In this document: in pieces, positions 25,716 through 35,160 of the stretch | Numbering within the stretch: position 1 is the stretch's first letter | Layout of the letters: every line of letters begins with the position of its first letter | Assembly: GCF_045310675.1 (NCBI RefSeq) | Contig: NZ_JBJHZZ010000001.1 | Location: forward strand, 124,001-188,000 | From: Clostridium_AT stratigraminis | GTDB lineage: Bacteria > Bacillota > Clostridia > Clostridiales > Clostridiaceae | DNA: 64,000 nt | Reading direction: 5' to 3' | Notes under the pieces: generated by a model | Told to the model about the DNA's origin: nothing | Database searches by the model: none | Seen by the model: the letters and a program-made list of their open reading frames with translations, nothing else | Made by a program: the position numbers and the translations under genes

Positions 25716-26860
25716 TGGCACAACATGCAATATTAAGTGCTAGTTCTGCTAGTAAGTGGATGAACTGTCCACCTTCTGCAAGACTAGAGGAAAACTTTGA
25801 AAACAAATCGAGTGAATATGCTGCAGAAGGTACACTTGCACATGAGCTTGGAGAATTGAAGCTAAGGCAAAGTTTAGGTGAGATTTCCACAAGAAAGTTT
25901 AATTCTGAGTTTAAGAAGATAGAAGTTAATGGCTTATTCACAAAAGATATGCCGGATTATGTGGATATGTATGTGGATACTTGCATGGAAAAAGTATCAG
26001 AAGCCAAAGCAAAAACACCGGATGCACTTTTTAAGATTGAACAAAGATTAGATTTTAGCGAATGGGTGCCTGACGGTTTTGGTACCGGAGACTTTGTAAT
26101 AATAGCTGATGGAACAATGGAAATATGTGACCTGAAGTATGGCAAGGGTGTTCCAGTATCAGCTGTAGGAAATAAGCAAATGAGATTATATGCATTAGGA
26201 GCTATCTCTGAATTTGAGTTTTTGTATGACATTGAAAATGTAAAAATGACTATTATACAACCTAGATTGGACAGGATAAGCACTGATGAAATATCAACTG
26301 AAGATTTACTAAAGTGGGCAGAAGATTTTGTTAAGCCAAGAGCTCAATTAGCCTTTAAAGGTGAAGGAGATTTATGTCCAGGGGATCATTGTACTTTCTG
26401 TAGAGCTAAAGCAGTATGTAAGGCAAGAGCAGAGAAAAACTTAGAAATTGCTAAGTATGAGTTCAAGGATCCATTTATATTAGACAACTTAGAAATAGCT
26501 GACATATTATCTAGAGCTGATGAATTAGCTAAATGGGCAAAAGATGTACAAGAGTATGCATTAGATAAAGCTCTTGAAGGTGAAGAATATCCAGGCTGGA
26601 AAGTAGTTGAAGGCAGAAGCAATAGAAAATGGGTTGATGAAAACAAAGTTGGTGAAATACTTATTGGACAAGGTTTTGTTGAAAGTATTATTTACACCAA
26701 AAAGCTAACAGGCATTTCGAATATGGAATCAGCAATAGGAAAGAAGGAAGTTATAAGGCTTCTAGGAGACTACATAGAAAAACCTCAAGGCAAGCCTGTG
26801 CTGGTACCCGAAACTGATAAAAGACCAGTATTTAATTCCGCAGTAGAAGATTTTAAGTAA
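25715..26860 (+). CDS. DUF2800 protein, RecB/Cas4-like nuclease fold
   Basis: A 381-residue phage protein. The start LSASSASKWMNCPPSARLEE and the segment GTGDFVIIADGTMEICDLKYGKG fit a PD-(D/E)xK nuclease of the RecB/Cas4 kind. A C-terminal cysteine cluster (CPGDHCTFCRAKAVCKAR) could hold an iron-sulfur centre. In phages it pairs with the DUF2815 gene that follows, much as an exonuclease pairs with a single-strand binding or annealing protein. The function in replication or recombination is inferred. Confidence 0.82.
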   Translation: MAQHAILSASSASKWMNCPPSARLEENFENKSSEYAAEGTLAHELGELKLRQSLGEISTRKFNSEFKKIEVNGLFTKDMPDYVDMYVDTCMEKVSEAKAKTPDALFKIEQRLDFSEWVPDGFGTGDFVIIADGTMEICDLKYGKGVPVSAVGNKQMRLYALGAISEFEFLYDIENVKMTIIQPRLDRISTDEISTEDLLKWAEDFVKPRAQLAFKGEGDLCPGDHCTFCRAKAVCKARAEKNLEIAKYEFKDPFILDNLEIADILSRADELAKWAKDVQEYALDKALEGEEYPGWKVVEGRSNRKWVDENKVGEILIGQGFVESIIYTKKLTGISNMESAIGKKEVIRLLGDYIEKPQGKPVLVPETDKRPVFNSAVEDFK

Positions 26861-26874
26861 GGTGATGTATGTAG

Positions 26875-27618
26875 ATGTTAATCGAATATACTCAACATCA
26901 ACTTGATGAATTTGTAAAAGGTAAAAGGGACTGGATAGTCGTACAGCAAGACGAATTTGAAGAAGTAGATAACATTTTAGAAGAAAAAAATATTAAGACC
27001 TATTCATCACTTGATGCTGACGAAGTGATTATAGAAAAAATAAAGGAGAAATGTAAAATGGCAAATGTAAAAGCAAGTAGAACAGGAACAAAGGTAATGA
27101 CAGGAAAGGTTAGATTAAGCTATGCTCACTTATTTGAGCCTCATGCAATAGAAGGTAATGAGCCTAAGTATAGTGTAAGTGTAATAATTCCAAAGAATGA
27201 TAAGGAGACTCTTACTTTAATTAAAGAAGCTGTAGAACAGGCTAAGAAAGACGGAGCTGCTAAGTGGGGCGGAAAGGTACCTCCAAATTTAAAAACACCA
27301 CTAAGAGATGGTGATTCAGAAAGACCAGATGATGAAGCTTATGCAAATTGCTACTTCTTAAATGCTAGCAGCAAGAATAAGCCTGGTGTAGTTGATAAAA
27401 ATGTACAAGCTGTAATAGATGCTACTGAAGTATATAGTGGCTGCTATGCAAGACTTACTCTTAATTTTTATCCATTCAGTGCTTCAGGGAATAAAGGAAT
27501 AGCAGCAGGGCTTGGGAATGTCCAAAAGCTTGAAGAAGGAGAACCATTAGGAGGATTTACTAGAGCTGAAGATGACTTTGATTCTGTAGAATCTGCAGAT
27601 GATGATTTCTTAGGTTAA
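26875..27618 (+). CDS. DUF2815 single-strand DNA-binding-like protein, with N-terminal extension
   Basis: Full ORF 247 residues from ATG 26875. The recognised DUF2815 part begins at an internal ATG at 27058 (MANVKASRTGTKVMTGKVRL...), has AAAGGAG upstream and gives 186 residues, the usual length. The first 61 residues (MLIEYTQHQLDEFVKGKRDW...) look like a separate small protein that runs into it without a stop. The product probably binds single-stranded DNA during replication, paired with the DUF2800 nuclease. The C-terminal tail is acidic (DDFDSVESADDDFLG), as in SSB proteins. Both starts may be used. Confidence 0.8.
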   Translation: MLIEYTQHQLDEFVKGKRDWIVVQQDEFEEVDNILEEKNIKTYSSLDADEVIIEKIKEKCKMANVKASRTGTKVMTGKVRLSYAHLFEPHAIEGNEPKYSVSVIIPKNDKETLTLIKEAVEQAKKDGAAKWGGKVPPNLKTPLRDGDSERPDDEAYANCYFLNASSKNKPGVVDKNVQAVIDATEVYSGCYARLTLNFYPFSASGNKGIAAGLGNVQKLEEGEPLGGFTRAEDDFDSVESADDDFLG

Positions 27619-27622
27619 GACT

Positions 27623-29584
27623 ATGGCTGACATCTTATGTATAGATGTTGAGACATATAGCGAATTAGACATAAAAGAAGTGGGTGCTTATAGATACTGT
27701 GAGCACCCATCATTTGAAATAATGCTATTTGCTTATGCTTTCAATGATGAACCAATAGAAATTGTAGACCTTATGAATGCCGAAGATTTACCACAAAGAG
27801 TTACTAAAGCACTAAGCAGTCCGGATGTTATAAAAACAGCTTTTAATGCAAATTTTGAAAGAAATGCAATTCTAAATGAAATGTTCTGGCCGCATGGTAT
27901 GCCACCGAAGCAGTGGCAATGCACAATGATACAAGCTCTAAGAATGGGTTTGCCTGGATCACTTGATATGGTTGGTAAAGTGCTTAACTTTGAAGAAGAT
28001 AAACAGAAGATGAAAGAAGGTAAAGCTCTAATTCAATATTTCTGTAAGCCTTGTAAGCCTACTAAATCAAATGGTGGAAGAACTAGGAACCTTCCAGGAC
28101 ATGATCCTGAGAAATGGGAAACTTTTAAATCGTACTGCAAGCAAGATGTAGCAGTTGAAAGAGATATTAGAAATAAATTAAGTAAATATCAAACTACAGA
28201 AAAAGAACATAGACTTTGGGAATTAGATCAAAGAATAAATGATAGAGGTGTGGGTACTGATATTGTTCTTATAGAAAATGCAATTTCATGTGATGCACAA
28301 TATGCTGAAAGGCTAGAAAATGAAGCTAGAACCATTACTGGCTTAAGTAATCCTAATAGTCCAGCTCAACTAAAAAAGTGGCTCAGTGAACGTGTAGGAT
28401 TTGAAGTTACTAGTCTTACTAAAGACAGTGTACCAACTCTATTAGAAAATGCTAAAGAAGATAATGTAAAAAGAGTTTTAGAACTTAGACAACTAATGGC
28501 TAAGACATCTATTAAGAAATACCAGACAATGCAAAACTCAAGATGTGATGATGGAAGAGTAAGAGGGTTATTACAGTTCTATGGAGCTAATAGGACTGGC
28601 AGATGGGCCGGAAGATTGGTCCAGGTTCAGAACCTTCCTCAGAACCATTTACCTGATATAGATAATGCTAGGAATTGTATTAGAGAAGGAAGATTTAATG
28701 ATGCAGAATTTTTATTTGATAGTATTCCTGATACATTATCACAACTTATAAGAACAGCTTTTATACCTAGAGAAGGTAATAGATTTATGGTAGCTGACTT
28801 TAGTGCTATTGAAGCAAGAGTTATTGCTTGGATTGCCGGAGAGCAGTGGAGACTAGATGTTTTTAAAACTCATGGAAAAATATACGAAGCTTCAGCAAGT
28901 CAAATGTTTCATGTACCAATAGAAAGCATACACAAGGGAGATCCACTAAGGCAAAAGGGAAAGATAGCAGAACTTGCTTTAGGATATGGTGGCAGCGTAG
29001 GAGCTATAAAAAGTATGGATAAATCTAATAGCATACCTGAAGAAGAACTTCCAGAGCTTGTACAACATTGGAGAAGTGCTAATCCTAAAATAACAAAGTT
29101 TTGGTGGGATGTAGATAAGGCTGCTAAGAAAGCAATAAAGGAAAGAACAACAGTATGCATCCAACATGGTATCAAATTTATTTATGATCCAGGAGTTCTT
29201 TTCATACAATTACCCTCAGGGCGAAAGTTAAGTTATATTAGACCAAAGATAGAACCAGGAGCTTATGAGAAACCAATAATAACTTATGAAGGTATGGAAC
29301 AGACATCTAAACAATGGACTACATTAGAAACTTATGGACCTAAACTTGTTGAAAACATAGTACAGGCTATTGCTAGAGACTGCTTAGCTGAGGCAATGTT
29401 TAAGGTTACTGCAGCCGGCTATGAAATTGTAATGCATGTACATGATGAATTAATAATGGATGTACCTAAGGACTTTGGAAGCCTTGAAGAAGTTAATTCA
29501 ATATTTGGAGAACCCCTAGACTGGGCTCCAGGATTACCACTTAAAGCTGATGGATATGAGTGCAGCTACTATATGAAAGATTAA
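27623..29584 (+). CDS. Phage family A DNA polymerase
   Basis: A 653-residue replicative polymerase with an N-terminal 3'-5' exonuclease (DVETYSE, and YCKQDVAVERDI as the ExoIII region) and a polymerase domain. Motif A is DFSAIEARVIAWIAGE, motif B region RQKGKIAELALGYGG, and motif C HVHDELIMD. All catalytic acids are present. It begins three bases after the DUF2815 stop. Many clostridial phages copy their genome with this enzyme, so the phage does not rely on host Pol III for all synthesis. Confidence 0.93.
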   Translation: MADILCIDVETYSELDIKEVGAYRYCEHPSFEIMLFAYAFNDEPIEIVDLMNAEDLPQRVTKALSSPDVIKTAFNANFERNAILNEMFWPHGMPPKQWQCTMIQALRMGLPGSLDMVGKVLNFEEDKQKMKEGKALIQYFCKPCKPTKSNGGRTRNLPGHDPEKWETFKSYCKQDVAVERDIRNKLSKYQTTEKEHRLWELDQRINDRGVGTDIVLIENAISCDAQYAERLENEARTITGLSNPNSPAQLKKWLSERVGFEVTSLTKDSVPTLLENAKEDNVKRVLELRQLMAKTSIKKYQTMQNSRCDDGRVRGLLQFYGANRTGRWAGRLVQVQNLPQNHLPDIDNARNCIREGRFNDAEFLFDSIPDTLSQLIRTAFIPREGNRFMVADFSAIEARVIAWIAGEQWRLDVFKTHGKIYEASASQMFHVPIESIHKGDPLRQKGKIAELALGYGGSVGAIKSMDKSNSIPEEELPELVQHWRSANPKITKFWWDVDKAAKKAIKERTTVCIQHGIKFIYDPGVLFIQLPSGRKLSYIRPKIEPGAYEKPIITYEGMEQTSKQWTTLETYGPKLVENIVQAIARDCLAEAMFKVTAAGYEIVMHVHDELIMDVPKDFGSLEEVNSIFGEPLDWAPGLPLKADGYECSYYMKD

Positions 29585-29598
29585 GGAGGGTGAGGTTA

Positions 29599-30360
29599 AT
29601 GGGAGGCTGTAGCTATGGAGTATCCGAAATCCAATACCTAGAAGATAATTGGGGCCTAATATCAATACCAACAATGGCTAAAAAACTAAATAGAAGTGTA
29701 AGTGGAATTTTAAATATTAAAGGTAGGCTAAAACTTGGTTCCTTCCTTGAAAGTGGTGAATATCTAACAATGAACCAATTAGTTAGAGCTGCAGGAAGGA
29801 AGGGTAGCATTACATTTAAAAGTAAGCAATGGATGGATAAAGGCTTGCCATACAGAAATAAAAAAGTTTTAAATGGTAGCTTTAGGGTAGTTTACTTAAA
29901 AGATTTTTGGAAATGGGCTGAGGAGTATAGAATGAACATTGATTTTTCAAAGTTTACTGAAAATACTTTAGGATTAGAGCCTGAATGGGTAAAGGAACAA
30001 AGAGAAGCTGACATTGCATTTGCGAAGTATAAAACAACTCCATGGACAGAAAAGGAAGATAACCTTCTAAGAAGCTATTTAAGACTTTACAAATACACCT
30101 ATAAAGAACTTTCCTTAACTTTACTCAGAACTGAAGGAGCTATTAAAAGAAGAGTTGTTGATTTAGACATTAAAGAGAGACCTTTAAGAGAAGATCCTCA
30201 TGGCACCTGGAGCAGTGAACAGGTTGAAGTAGTTATAAAGATGTATCAAAAGGGCTACAGAAGTGAAGTCATTAAAGAATACATTGATAAGTCAGGACAA
30301 GCTATAGCTGGAAAAATAGAAAGATTAATAAGAGATGGTTTATTAACCAAGTGGAAATAA
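29599..30360 (+). CDS. Phage DNA-binding protein with Myb/SANT-like and HTH segments
   Basis: 253 residues from ATG 29599, which has GGAGGGTGAGG upstream; a longer frame from 29560 would overlap the polymerase. Three helix-turn-helix-like units are seen: IQYLEDNWGLISIPTMAKKL near the start, TPWTEKEDNLLRSYLRLYKY around 145, and WSSEQVEVVIKMYQKGYRSE near the end. The WTEKEDNLL start of the middle unit is SANT-like. It may bind the origin or an early promoter. Exact role unknown. Confidence 0.7.
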   Translation: MGGCSYGVSEIQYLEDNWGLISIPTMAKKLNRSVSGILNIKGRLKLGSFLESGEYLTMNQLVRAAGRKGSITFKSKQWMDKGLPYRNKKVLNGSFRVVYLKDFWKWAEEYRMNIDFSKFTENTLGLEPEWVKEQREADIAFAKYKTTPWTEKEDNLLRSYLRLYKYTYKELSLTLLRTEGAIKRRVVDLDIKERPLREDPHGTWSSEQVEVVIKMYQKGYRSEVIKEYIDKSGQAIAGKIERLIRDGLLTKWK

Positions 30361-30379
30361 AAAGGAGAGTGTAAAAATA

Positions 30380-31411
30380 ATGGATAAAATCAGAGACATT
30401 GCTATAAATGAGGCAGTACTTCACGTGCTGGACAATAATTCAGATGAACCAATTTTAAATAACTATATGATGGAGCTTAATGAAGAAGTGTACAGATTTA
30501 TTCTAAGTCACTTAGAAAGAGTTCTTAAGGATGACAGTTTAAAGTATGCTTTCTTTAAATCTAAAAATGGAACTGTTAAGGAATTTAGCCAGGAATATTT
30601 AAATGGAAGAATAGATCTAAATGCAGCCTCAAAGGAAATTGTCAGTTCATTATTTGAAATTATGAAGGTCAATTCAAATATATCTTCTTGTGATTTATTG
30701 GTTGTTTCTTTCAGTACCGAATATGGCCCTATGCTTGGAATACTAAAGATAGACTACATTAAGCAATATACACATAAGATTGAATTTGTTGATGATTCAG
30801 TAGGAGTTTTTATTACCCGTATAGCAACTGGACTTCCTGATAAAAAGAAAGTGCAGAAAGCTGCTTTCATTAAGCCTATTAGAAATGGCCAGGATTATGA
30901 CCTGCTAGTACTTGATAAAGGCACTGTAAAAGAAAGTGAAGAATATGGTGCTAACTACTTTGTAGAAAACTTCCTAGGCTGTAATATAATCAATAACGAT
31001 AGAGATAAGACAAGAGCTTTTATGGATTTAGTTGAACTGTGGACAAGAAGTAATTTAAAAGGCGAAGCTTTAAGGGCAGAAAAAATAAGAACTTCAGTTA
31101 AAGAGATTCTTAGGGATAATGATGAAATAGACATATATGAATTAACCGAAGATCTCTTCACACCTTACGAACCTGAAGCTAAAAAAGCTTTTATAGCTTA
31201 TATGCAAGAATATGACTTAGAAAAATTTGAGATAGACAAAGAATATCTGGAGAAGAAATTAAGCAAGGTAAAAATTAAAGTAAGTAGCGATATAGATCTA
31301 AACATTACAGAAGAAGCTTACAAGGATATTAATAAATTTGAAATTAGAGACAATGGTGATGGCAGCATCCACATGATAATTAAGAATATAGAAAACTATG
31401 TTGAAAAGTAA
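30380..31411 (+). CDS. NdpA/YejK-like nucleoid-associated protein
   Basis: A 343-residue protein similar to the 37-kDa nucleoid-associated family: an N-terminal DKIRDIAINEAVLHVLDNNS, a middle segment SSCDLLVVSFSTEYGPMLGI and a central FVENFLGC. These proteins coat DNA. Its place between the DNA-binding protein and the primase-helicase suggests work on phage DNA, perhaps compaction or shielding. Start ATG after AAAGGAGAGTG. The family match rests on pattern reading. Confidence 0.75.
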   Translation: MDKIRDIAINEAVLHVLDNNSDEPILNNYMMELNEEVYRFILSHLERVLKDDSLKYAFFKSKNGTVKEFSQEYLNGRIDLNAASKEIVSSLFEIMKVNSNISSCDLLVVSFSTEYGPMLGILKIDYIKQYTHKIEFVDDSVGVFITRIATGLPDKKKVQKAAFIKPIRNGQDYDLLVLDKGTVKESEEYGANYFVENFLGCNIINNDRDKTRAFMDLVELWTRSNLKGEALRAEKIRTSVKEILRDNDEIDIYELTEDLFTPYEPEAKKAFIAYMQEYDLEKFEIDKEYLEKKLSKVKIKVSSDIDLNITEEAYKDINKFEIRDNGDGSIHMIIKNIENYVEK

Positions 31412-31438
31412 TGAAAGCTCTTAAAAGTAGGTGGTAAT

Positions 31439-33883
31439 TTGGAATATAAAGCAGAAGATAAGCAGCAGAATATAAAAATTAAATATGATGGTTCCATAAC
31501 TCTAGCCACTGGAAAAAGTAAAAAAGAAACACACTGGAAAAATAAAAGCCTCCTGTACTCAGCATTAGTTGAAAAGTTAAGTACCACTACAAGAACACCT
31601 GAAACCTACGCTGAGTTTAAGAAACTTCCTAAGACAGACAGAGACAGGATAAAAGATGTAGGAGGCTTTGTAGGAGGTTCATTAAAGAATGGCCGCAGAA
31701 AAGCTGAGAATGTTGCAAATAGGACTCTATTAACCCTTGATTTAGATTATGTTAATGGAGATGTATGGTCCAGTATAGAGCTTTTATATGACTTTGGTTG
31801 TTTAATGTATTCAACACATACACATGCACCTGATAACCAAAGGCTAAGACTTATTATACCATTATCAAGACCAGTTTTACCTGATGAATATCAAGCCATT
31901 GCTAGAATGATAGCTGATGATTTAGGAATAGATCAATTTGATGATACTACCTACGAACCCTCAAGACTAATGTTCTGGCCAAGCACTTCATGTGATGGAG
32001 AATATGTATTTAAAGTTCAAGATTTACCTTGGCTTAATCTTGATGAAGTGCTTGCTAGATATACATTTGGTTGGCAAGATGTAAGTTATTGGCCTGAGAG
32101 CAGCAGAGCTAGGGCAAAAATAAACAGTGCTATAAAAAAGCAAGAGGATCCATTAGAAAAGAAAGGTGTCATAGGTGCCTTTTGTAGGACCTACAGTATT
32201 ACTGATGCCATAGGAGAATTTTTAAGTGATGTTTATATATCTGGTGCAGATGAAACTAGGTATACCTATGCAGAGGGAAGTACCACGGGCGGAGTTGTAG
32301 TCTATGATGATAAGTTTTCATATTCACATCATGGAACGGATCCTACAAGCGGAATTTTATGTAATGCTTTTGACTTAGTTAGGATCCATAAGTTTGGTTC
32401 TTTAGATGATGATGCAAAAGAAGATACTCCAGCAAATAGACTTCCAAGTTTCTCTAAAATGAGTGAGTTCGCAAGTGCTGATAAAAAGGTCATGCAGACA
32501 TTAGGCAAAGAAAGAATGGAGAAGGCTCAAGAGGACTTTGGCGCAGTAGAAGATGGAGAATTAAATACTGAATGGCTAAAAGATTTAACTTACACTGAAC
32601 AAGGAAAGCTTAGGAGTACAATAAGCAACTTCCTTCTTATAATCGAAAATGAGCCATTACTTAAAAATAAGATTGCCTATAATGAGTTCTCTAATAGGGC
32701 TGTAGTTATTGGTAATCTTCCTTGGAGAAGCAAAGATAATAAATCAGATTGGAACGATACAGATGATAGTGGGCTTAGAGAATTTATAGAAAAGTATTAT
32801 GCGATAAGTTCAACAGCTAAATGTGCTGATGCTCTGGCCTTATCCTTTGAAAAACATTCATTCCATCCAATTAAAGAATATCTCAATAGCCTTACATGGG
32901 ATGGAACAGAAAGATTAAATACCTTATTCATTGACTACCTCGGTGCTGAAGACTGCAGCTATGTAAGAACAGTAACTAGAAAGATAATAACAGCTGCAGT
33001 TGGAAGGGTATTTGTTCCAGGAATAAAGTTTGATAACATGCCAGTACTAAGTGGACCTCAAGGATTAGGCAAAAGTACCATCATTAGAAAGCTAGGTCAG
33101 GAATGGTATTCTGACAGCTTAACAACTGTAAGTGGTAAAGAAGCTTATGAACAGCTCCAGGGAGTTTGGATGTTAGAAATGGGTGAAATGATGGCTACAA
33201 AGAAAGCCGATATTGAAGCTACAAAGCACTTTCTTTCTAAGACTGAAGATATTTACAGAGTAGCTTATGGAAGAAGGACAAGCAGATTTCCTCGCCAGTG
33301 TGTGTTTATTGGTACTACTAATGACAGCGAGTTTTTAAGAGATAAAACAGGTAATAGAAGATTCTGGCCAGTAGATGTAGGAGTAGCGCATCATAGTAAA
33401 AGTGTATTCAAGGATTTAACTAATTATGAAATAGATCAAATATGGGCCGAAGCTTTGGAGCTTTGGAAAAATGGAGAAACACTTTACTTGAGTAGTGAAG
33501 AAGAAAAAGATGCACAAAAACAGCAGGATTCACACTCAGAAGAAAGTGCAAAGGCTGGATTAATACAGGAATATCTGAATAAGCCAATTACTGATAACTG
33601 GTATAACTTAGGACTAGCAGAAAAAAGAAACTACATACATGGCGGAGATTTTGGAGATATACCTGAGGGCAGTTTAAGAAGAGATAAAACCTGTGTTATG
33701 GAGATATGGTGTGAACTTTTTAATGGAGATCCTAAGCAGCTTTCACCTATGAATGCCCGAGAGATAAATGACATTTTAAGTGGTTTCCATGAGTGGGAAA
33801 AAAGTAAAAATCCTATTAGCTTTGGTAAAATTTATGGAAAGCAAAGAGCTTATTTACGCAAAAATCACTGGCAACAAAGTTGA
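31439..33883 (+). CDS. PrimPol-VapE primase-helicase
   Basis: An 814-residue replication initiator, TTG start after GTAGGTGGTAA. The N-terminal half holds an archaeo-eukaryotic primase-like domain (TLDLDYVNGDVW with the acidic pair, QRLRLIIPLSRP, SRLMFWPS). The C-terminal half is a VapE-type superfamily 3-like helicase with Walker A GPQGLGKSTI, Walker B-like WMLEMGEMM and a sensor region FIGTTNDSEFLRDKTGNRRF. Such fusions prime and unwind phage or plasmid origins. Directly after its stop lies a repeat-rich, AT-rich stretch, a likely origin. Confidence 0.9.
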   Translation: MEYKAEDKQQNIKIKYDGSITLATGKSKKETHWKNKSLLYSALVEKLSTTTRTPETYAEFKKLPKTDRDRIKDVGGFVGGSLKNGRRKAENVANRTLLTLDLDYVNGDVWSSIELLYDFGCLMYSTHTHAPDNQRLRLIIPLSRPVLPDEYQAIARMIADDLGIDQFDDTTYEPSRLMFWPSTSCDGEYVFKVQDLPWLNLDEVLARYTFGWQDVSYWPESSRARAKINSAIKKQEDPLEKKGVIGAFCRTYSITDAIGEFLSDVYISGADETRYTYAEGSTTGGVVVYDDKFSYSHHGTDPTSGILCNAFDLVRIHKFGSLDDDAKEDTPANRLPSFSKMSEFASADKKVMQTLGKERMEKAQEDFGAVEDGELNTEWLKDLTYTEQGKLRSTISNFLLIIENEPLLKNKIAYNEFSNRAVVIGNLPWRSKDNKSDWNDTDDSGLREFIEKYYAISSTAKCADALALSFEKHSFHPIKEYLNSLTWDGTERLNTLFIDYLGAEDCSYVRTVTRKIITAAVGRVFVPGIKFDNMPVLSGPQGLGKSTIIRKLGQEWYSDSLTTVSGKEAYEQLQGVWMLEMGEMMATKKADIEATKHFLSKTEDIYRVAYGRRTSRFPRQCVFIGTTNDSEFLRDKTGNRRFWPVDVGVAHHSKSVFKDLTNYEIDQIWAEALELWKNGETLYLSSEEEKDAQKQQDSHSEESAKAGLIQEYLNKPITDNWYNLGLAEKRNYIHGGDFGDIPEGSLRRDKTCVMEIWCELFNGDPKQLSPMNAREINDILSGFHEWEKSKNPISFGKIYGKQRAYLRKNHWQQS

Positions 33884-34136
33884 TTTTACATAAATAGGTA
33901 ATGGAAACAATGGCAACAGAAAAAATATCTCTGTTTTCACTATTGTTTCCAGTGTAAAGCTAAATAAATCAAAGGGTTAAAGGGTAATGGAAACAATGGA
34001 AACAAAAAATATTATATAAGTTGTATTTATATAATTAGGCGCATATACACATATACGTATATGCCTAATACACGGATATATATATATATAGAGAAAATTT
34101 GTTTCCACTGTTTCCACTCTTAAGAAGGTGAAGTTC
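33884..34136. other. Repeat-rich intergenic region, candidate phage replication origin
   Basis: Contains direct and inverted copies of TGGAAACA: TGGAAACAATGGCAACA (33902-33918), CACTATTGTTTCCAGTG (33938-33954), ATGGAAACAATGGAAACA (33987-34004) and TGTTTCCACTGTTTCCACT (34100-34118). Between them lie an inverted repeat TTAGGC/GCCTAA (34035-34068) enclosing CATATACGTATATG and a (TA)n run at about 34077-34090. Iterons, a hairpin and a melting-prone tract beside a primase-helicase gene fit an origin. Confidence 0.6.
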
Positions 34137-34415
34137 ATGAAAGAAAGTACTATTGAAAAAAGACTAAAAAAAGAAATTGAGTTGATAGGTGGTAAAGCAT
34201 TAAAGTTTATTAGTCCAGGAGTGTCAGGAGTGCCAGATAGGATTGTACTTTTACCACATGGAAGGATTGTTTTTATAGAACTAAAAGCACCAGGTGAAAA
34301 ACCTAGACCTATACAAGATTATAGGGCAAAAGAATTAAAAGCCTTAGGTTTTGAAGTTAAAGTTATAGATTCAATGGAAGATATAAAAGCTTTTATAGAG
34401 GAGGTGGTACTATGA
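34137..34415 (+). CDS. VRR-NUC domain nuclease
   Basis: 92 residues from ATG 34137 (AAGAAGGTG upstream); a GTG at 34128 is less likely. It is a minimal VRR-NUC domain of the PD-(D/E)xK type: EKRLKKEIELIGGKALKF, GVSGVPDRIVLLPHGRIVFIELKAPG with the catalytic D and ExK. These small phage nucleases usually stand beside the SNF2 helicase and probably process junctions. The stop overlaps the HNH gene start. Confidence 0.9.
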   Translation: MKESTIEKRLKKEIELIGGKALKFISPGVSGVPDRIVLLPHGRIVFIELKAPGEKPRPIQDYRAKELKALGFEVKVIDSMEDIKAFIEEVVL

Positions 34416-35068
34416 ACTTTAAAATTTGTACTAAGTGTTATAAAGAACTACCAGCAACTTCTGAATATTTTGGAAAAAGAAAAGATAGTAAAGATGGATT
34501 AAGAACAGATTGTAAGGAATGTCACAGTAAAATTCAGAGAGCTTATAAAGAACAACATAGAAGTGAACTTGAAAAATATCAGAAAGAATATAGAAATATC
34601 CATCAAGTTGAAAAGAAGGAGTATGCCAAAAAGTATTATCCAAAATACTACCAAGATAATAAAGAAGACATCACTAAAAGACATGTTGAATACAACAGAA
34701 GATATATAAAAACACCATATGGTAAAGAGTTAGATAGAGCTAAGAAACACAGGCATAGGGCATTAGATTATTTAAACGGAGGTTCTTATACAGTTGAGCA
34801 GTGGAAGGATTGTTTAAAGTATTTTAATAATACATGTGCTTATTCTGGAGAAAAGTTAAATTTAGATAATCTAAATGTAGATCATATAATCCCATTAAAT
34901 AATGGTGGTACAAGTTATATATGGAATATATGTCCTTCAATTAATTATGTAAACCTATCTAAAGGCAATAGAGATATTGAGGAATGGTACAGGAGGCAGA
35001 TATATTTTTCTGAAGAAAGATTACAGAAAATCTATAACTGGATTGAATATGCAAAACTTATGTATTAG
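34412..35068 (+). CDS. HNH endonuclease with N-terminal zinc finger
   Basis: A 218-residue protein. The N-terminus has two CxxC pairs (CTKCYKELPA ... CKECHSK), then a very basic, Tyr-rich helical linker (about 45-110), then an HNH nuclease domain (about 130-200: CAYSGEKLNLDNLNVDHIIP, PLNNGGTSYIWN, NLSKGNRD). It separates VRR-NUC from the SNF2 helicase, two genes often adjacent in phages, so it is probably a free-standing homing-type endonuclease that moved in. It is more AT-rich than its neighbours. Confidence 0.85.
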   Translation: MNFKICTKCYKELPATSEYFGKRKDSKDGLRTDCKECHSKIQRAYKEQHRSELEKYQKEYRNIHQVEKKEYAKKYYPKYYQDNKEDITKRHVEYNRRYIKTPYGKELDRAKKHRHRALDYLNGGSYTVEQWKDCLKYFNNTCAYSGEKLNLDNLNVDHIIPLNNGGTSYIWNICPSINYVNLSKGNRDIEEWYRRQIYFSEERLQKIYNWIEYAKLMY

Positions 35069-35160
35069 GAAGAAGGTGGTACTATGGAATTTAAACCTTG
35101 GAATTATCAAGAATATGCAATAAATCACATTATTGATAATAATGCAGCAGGTTTATTTCT

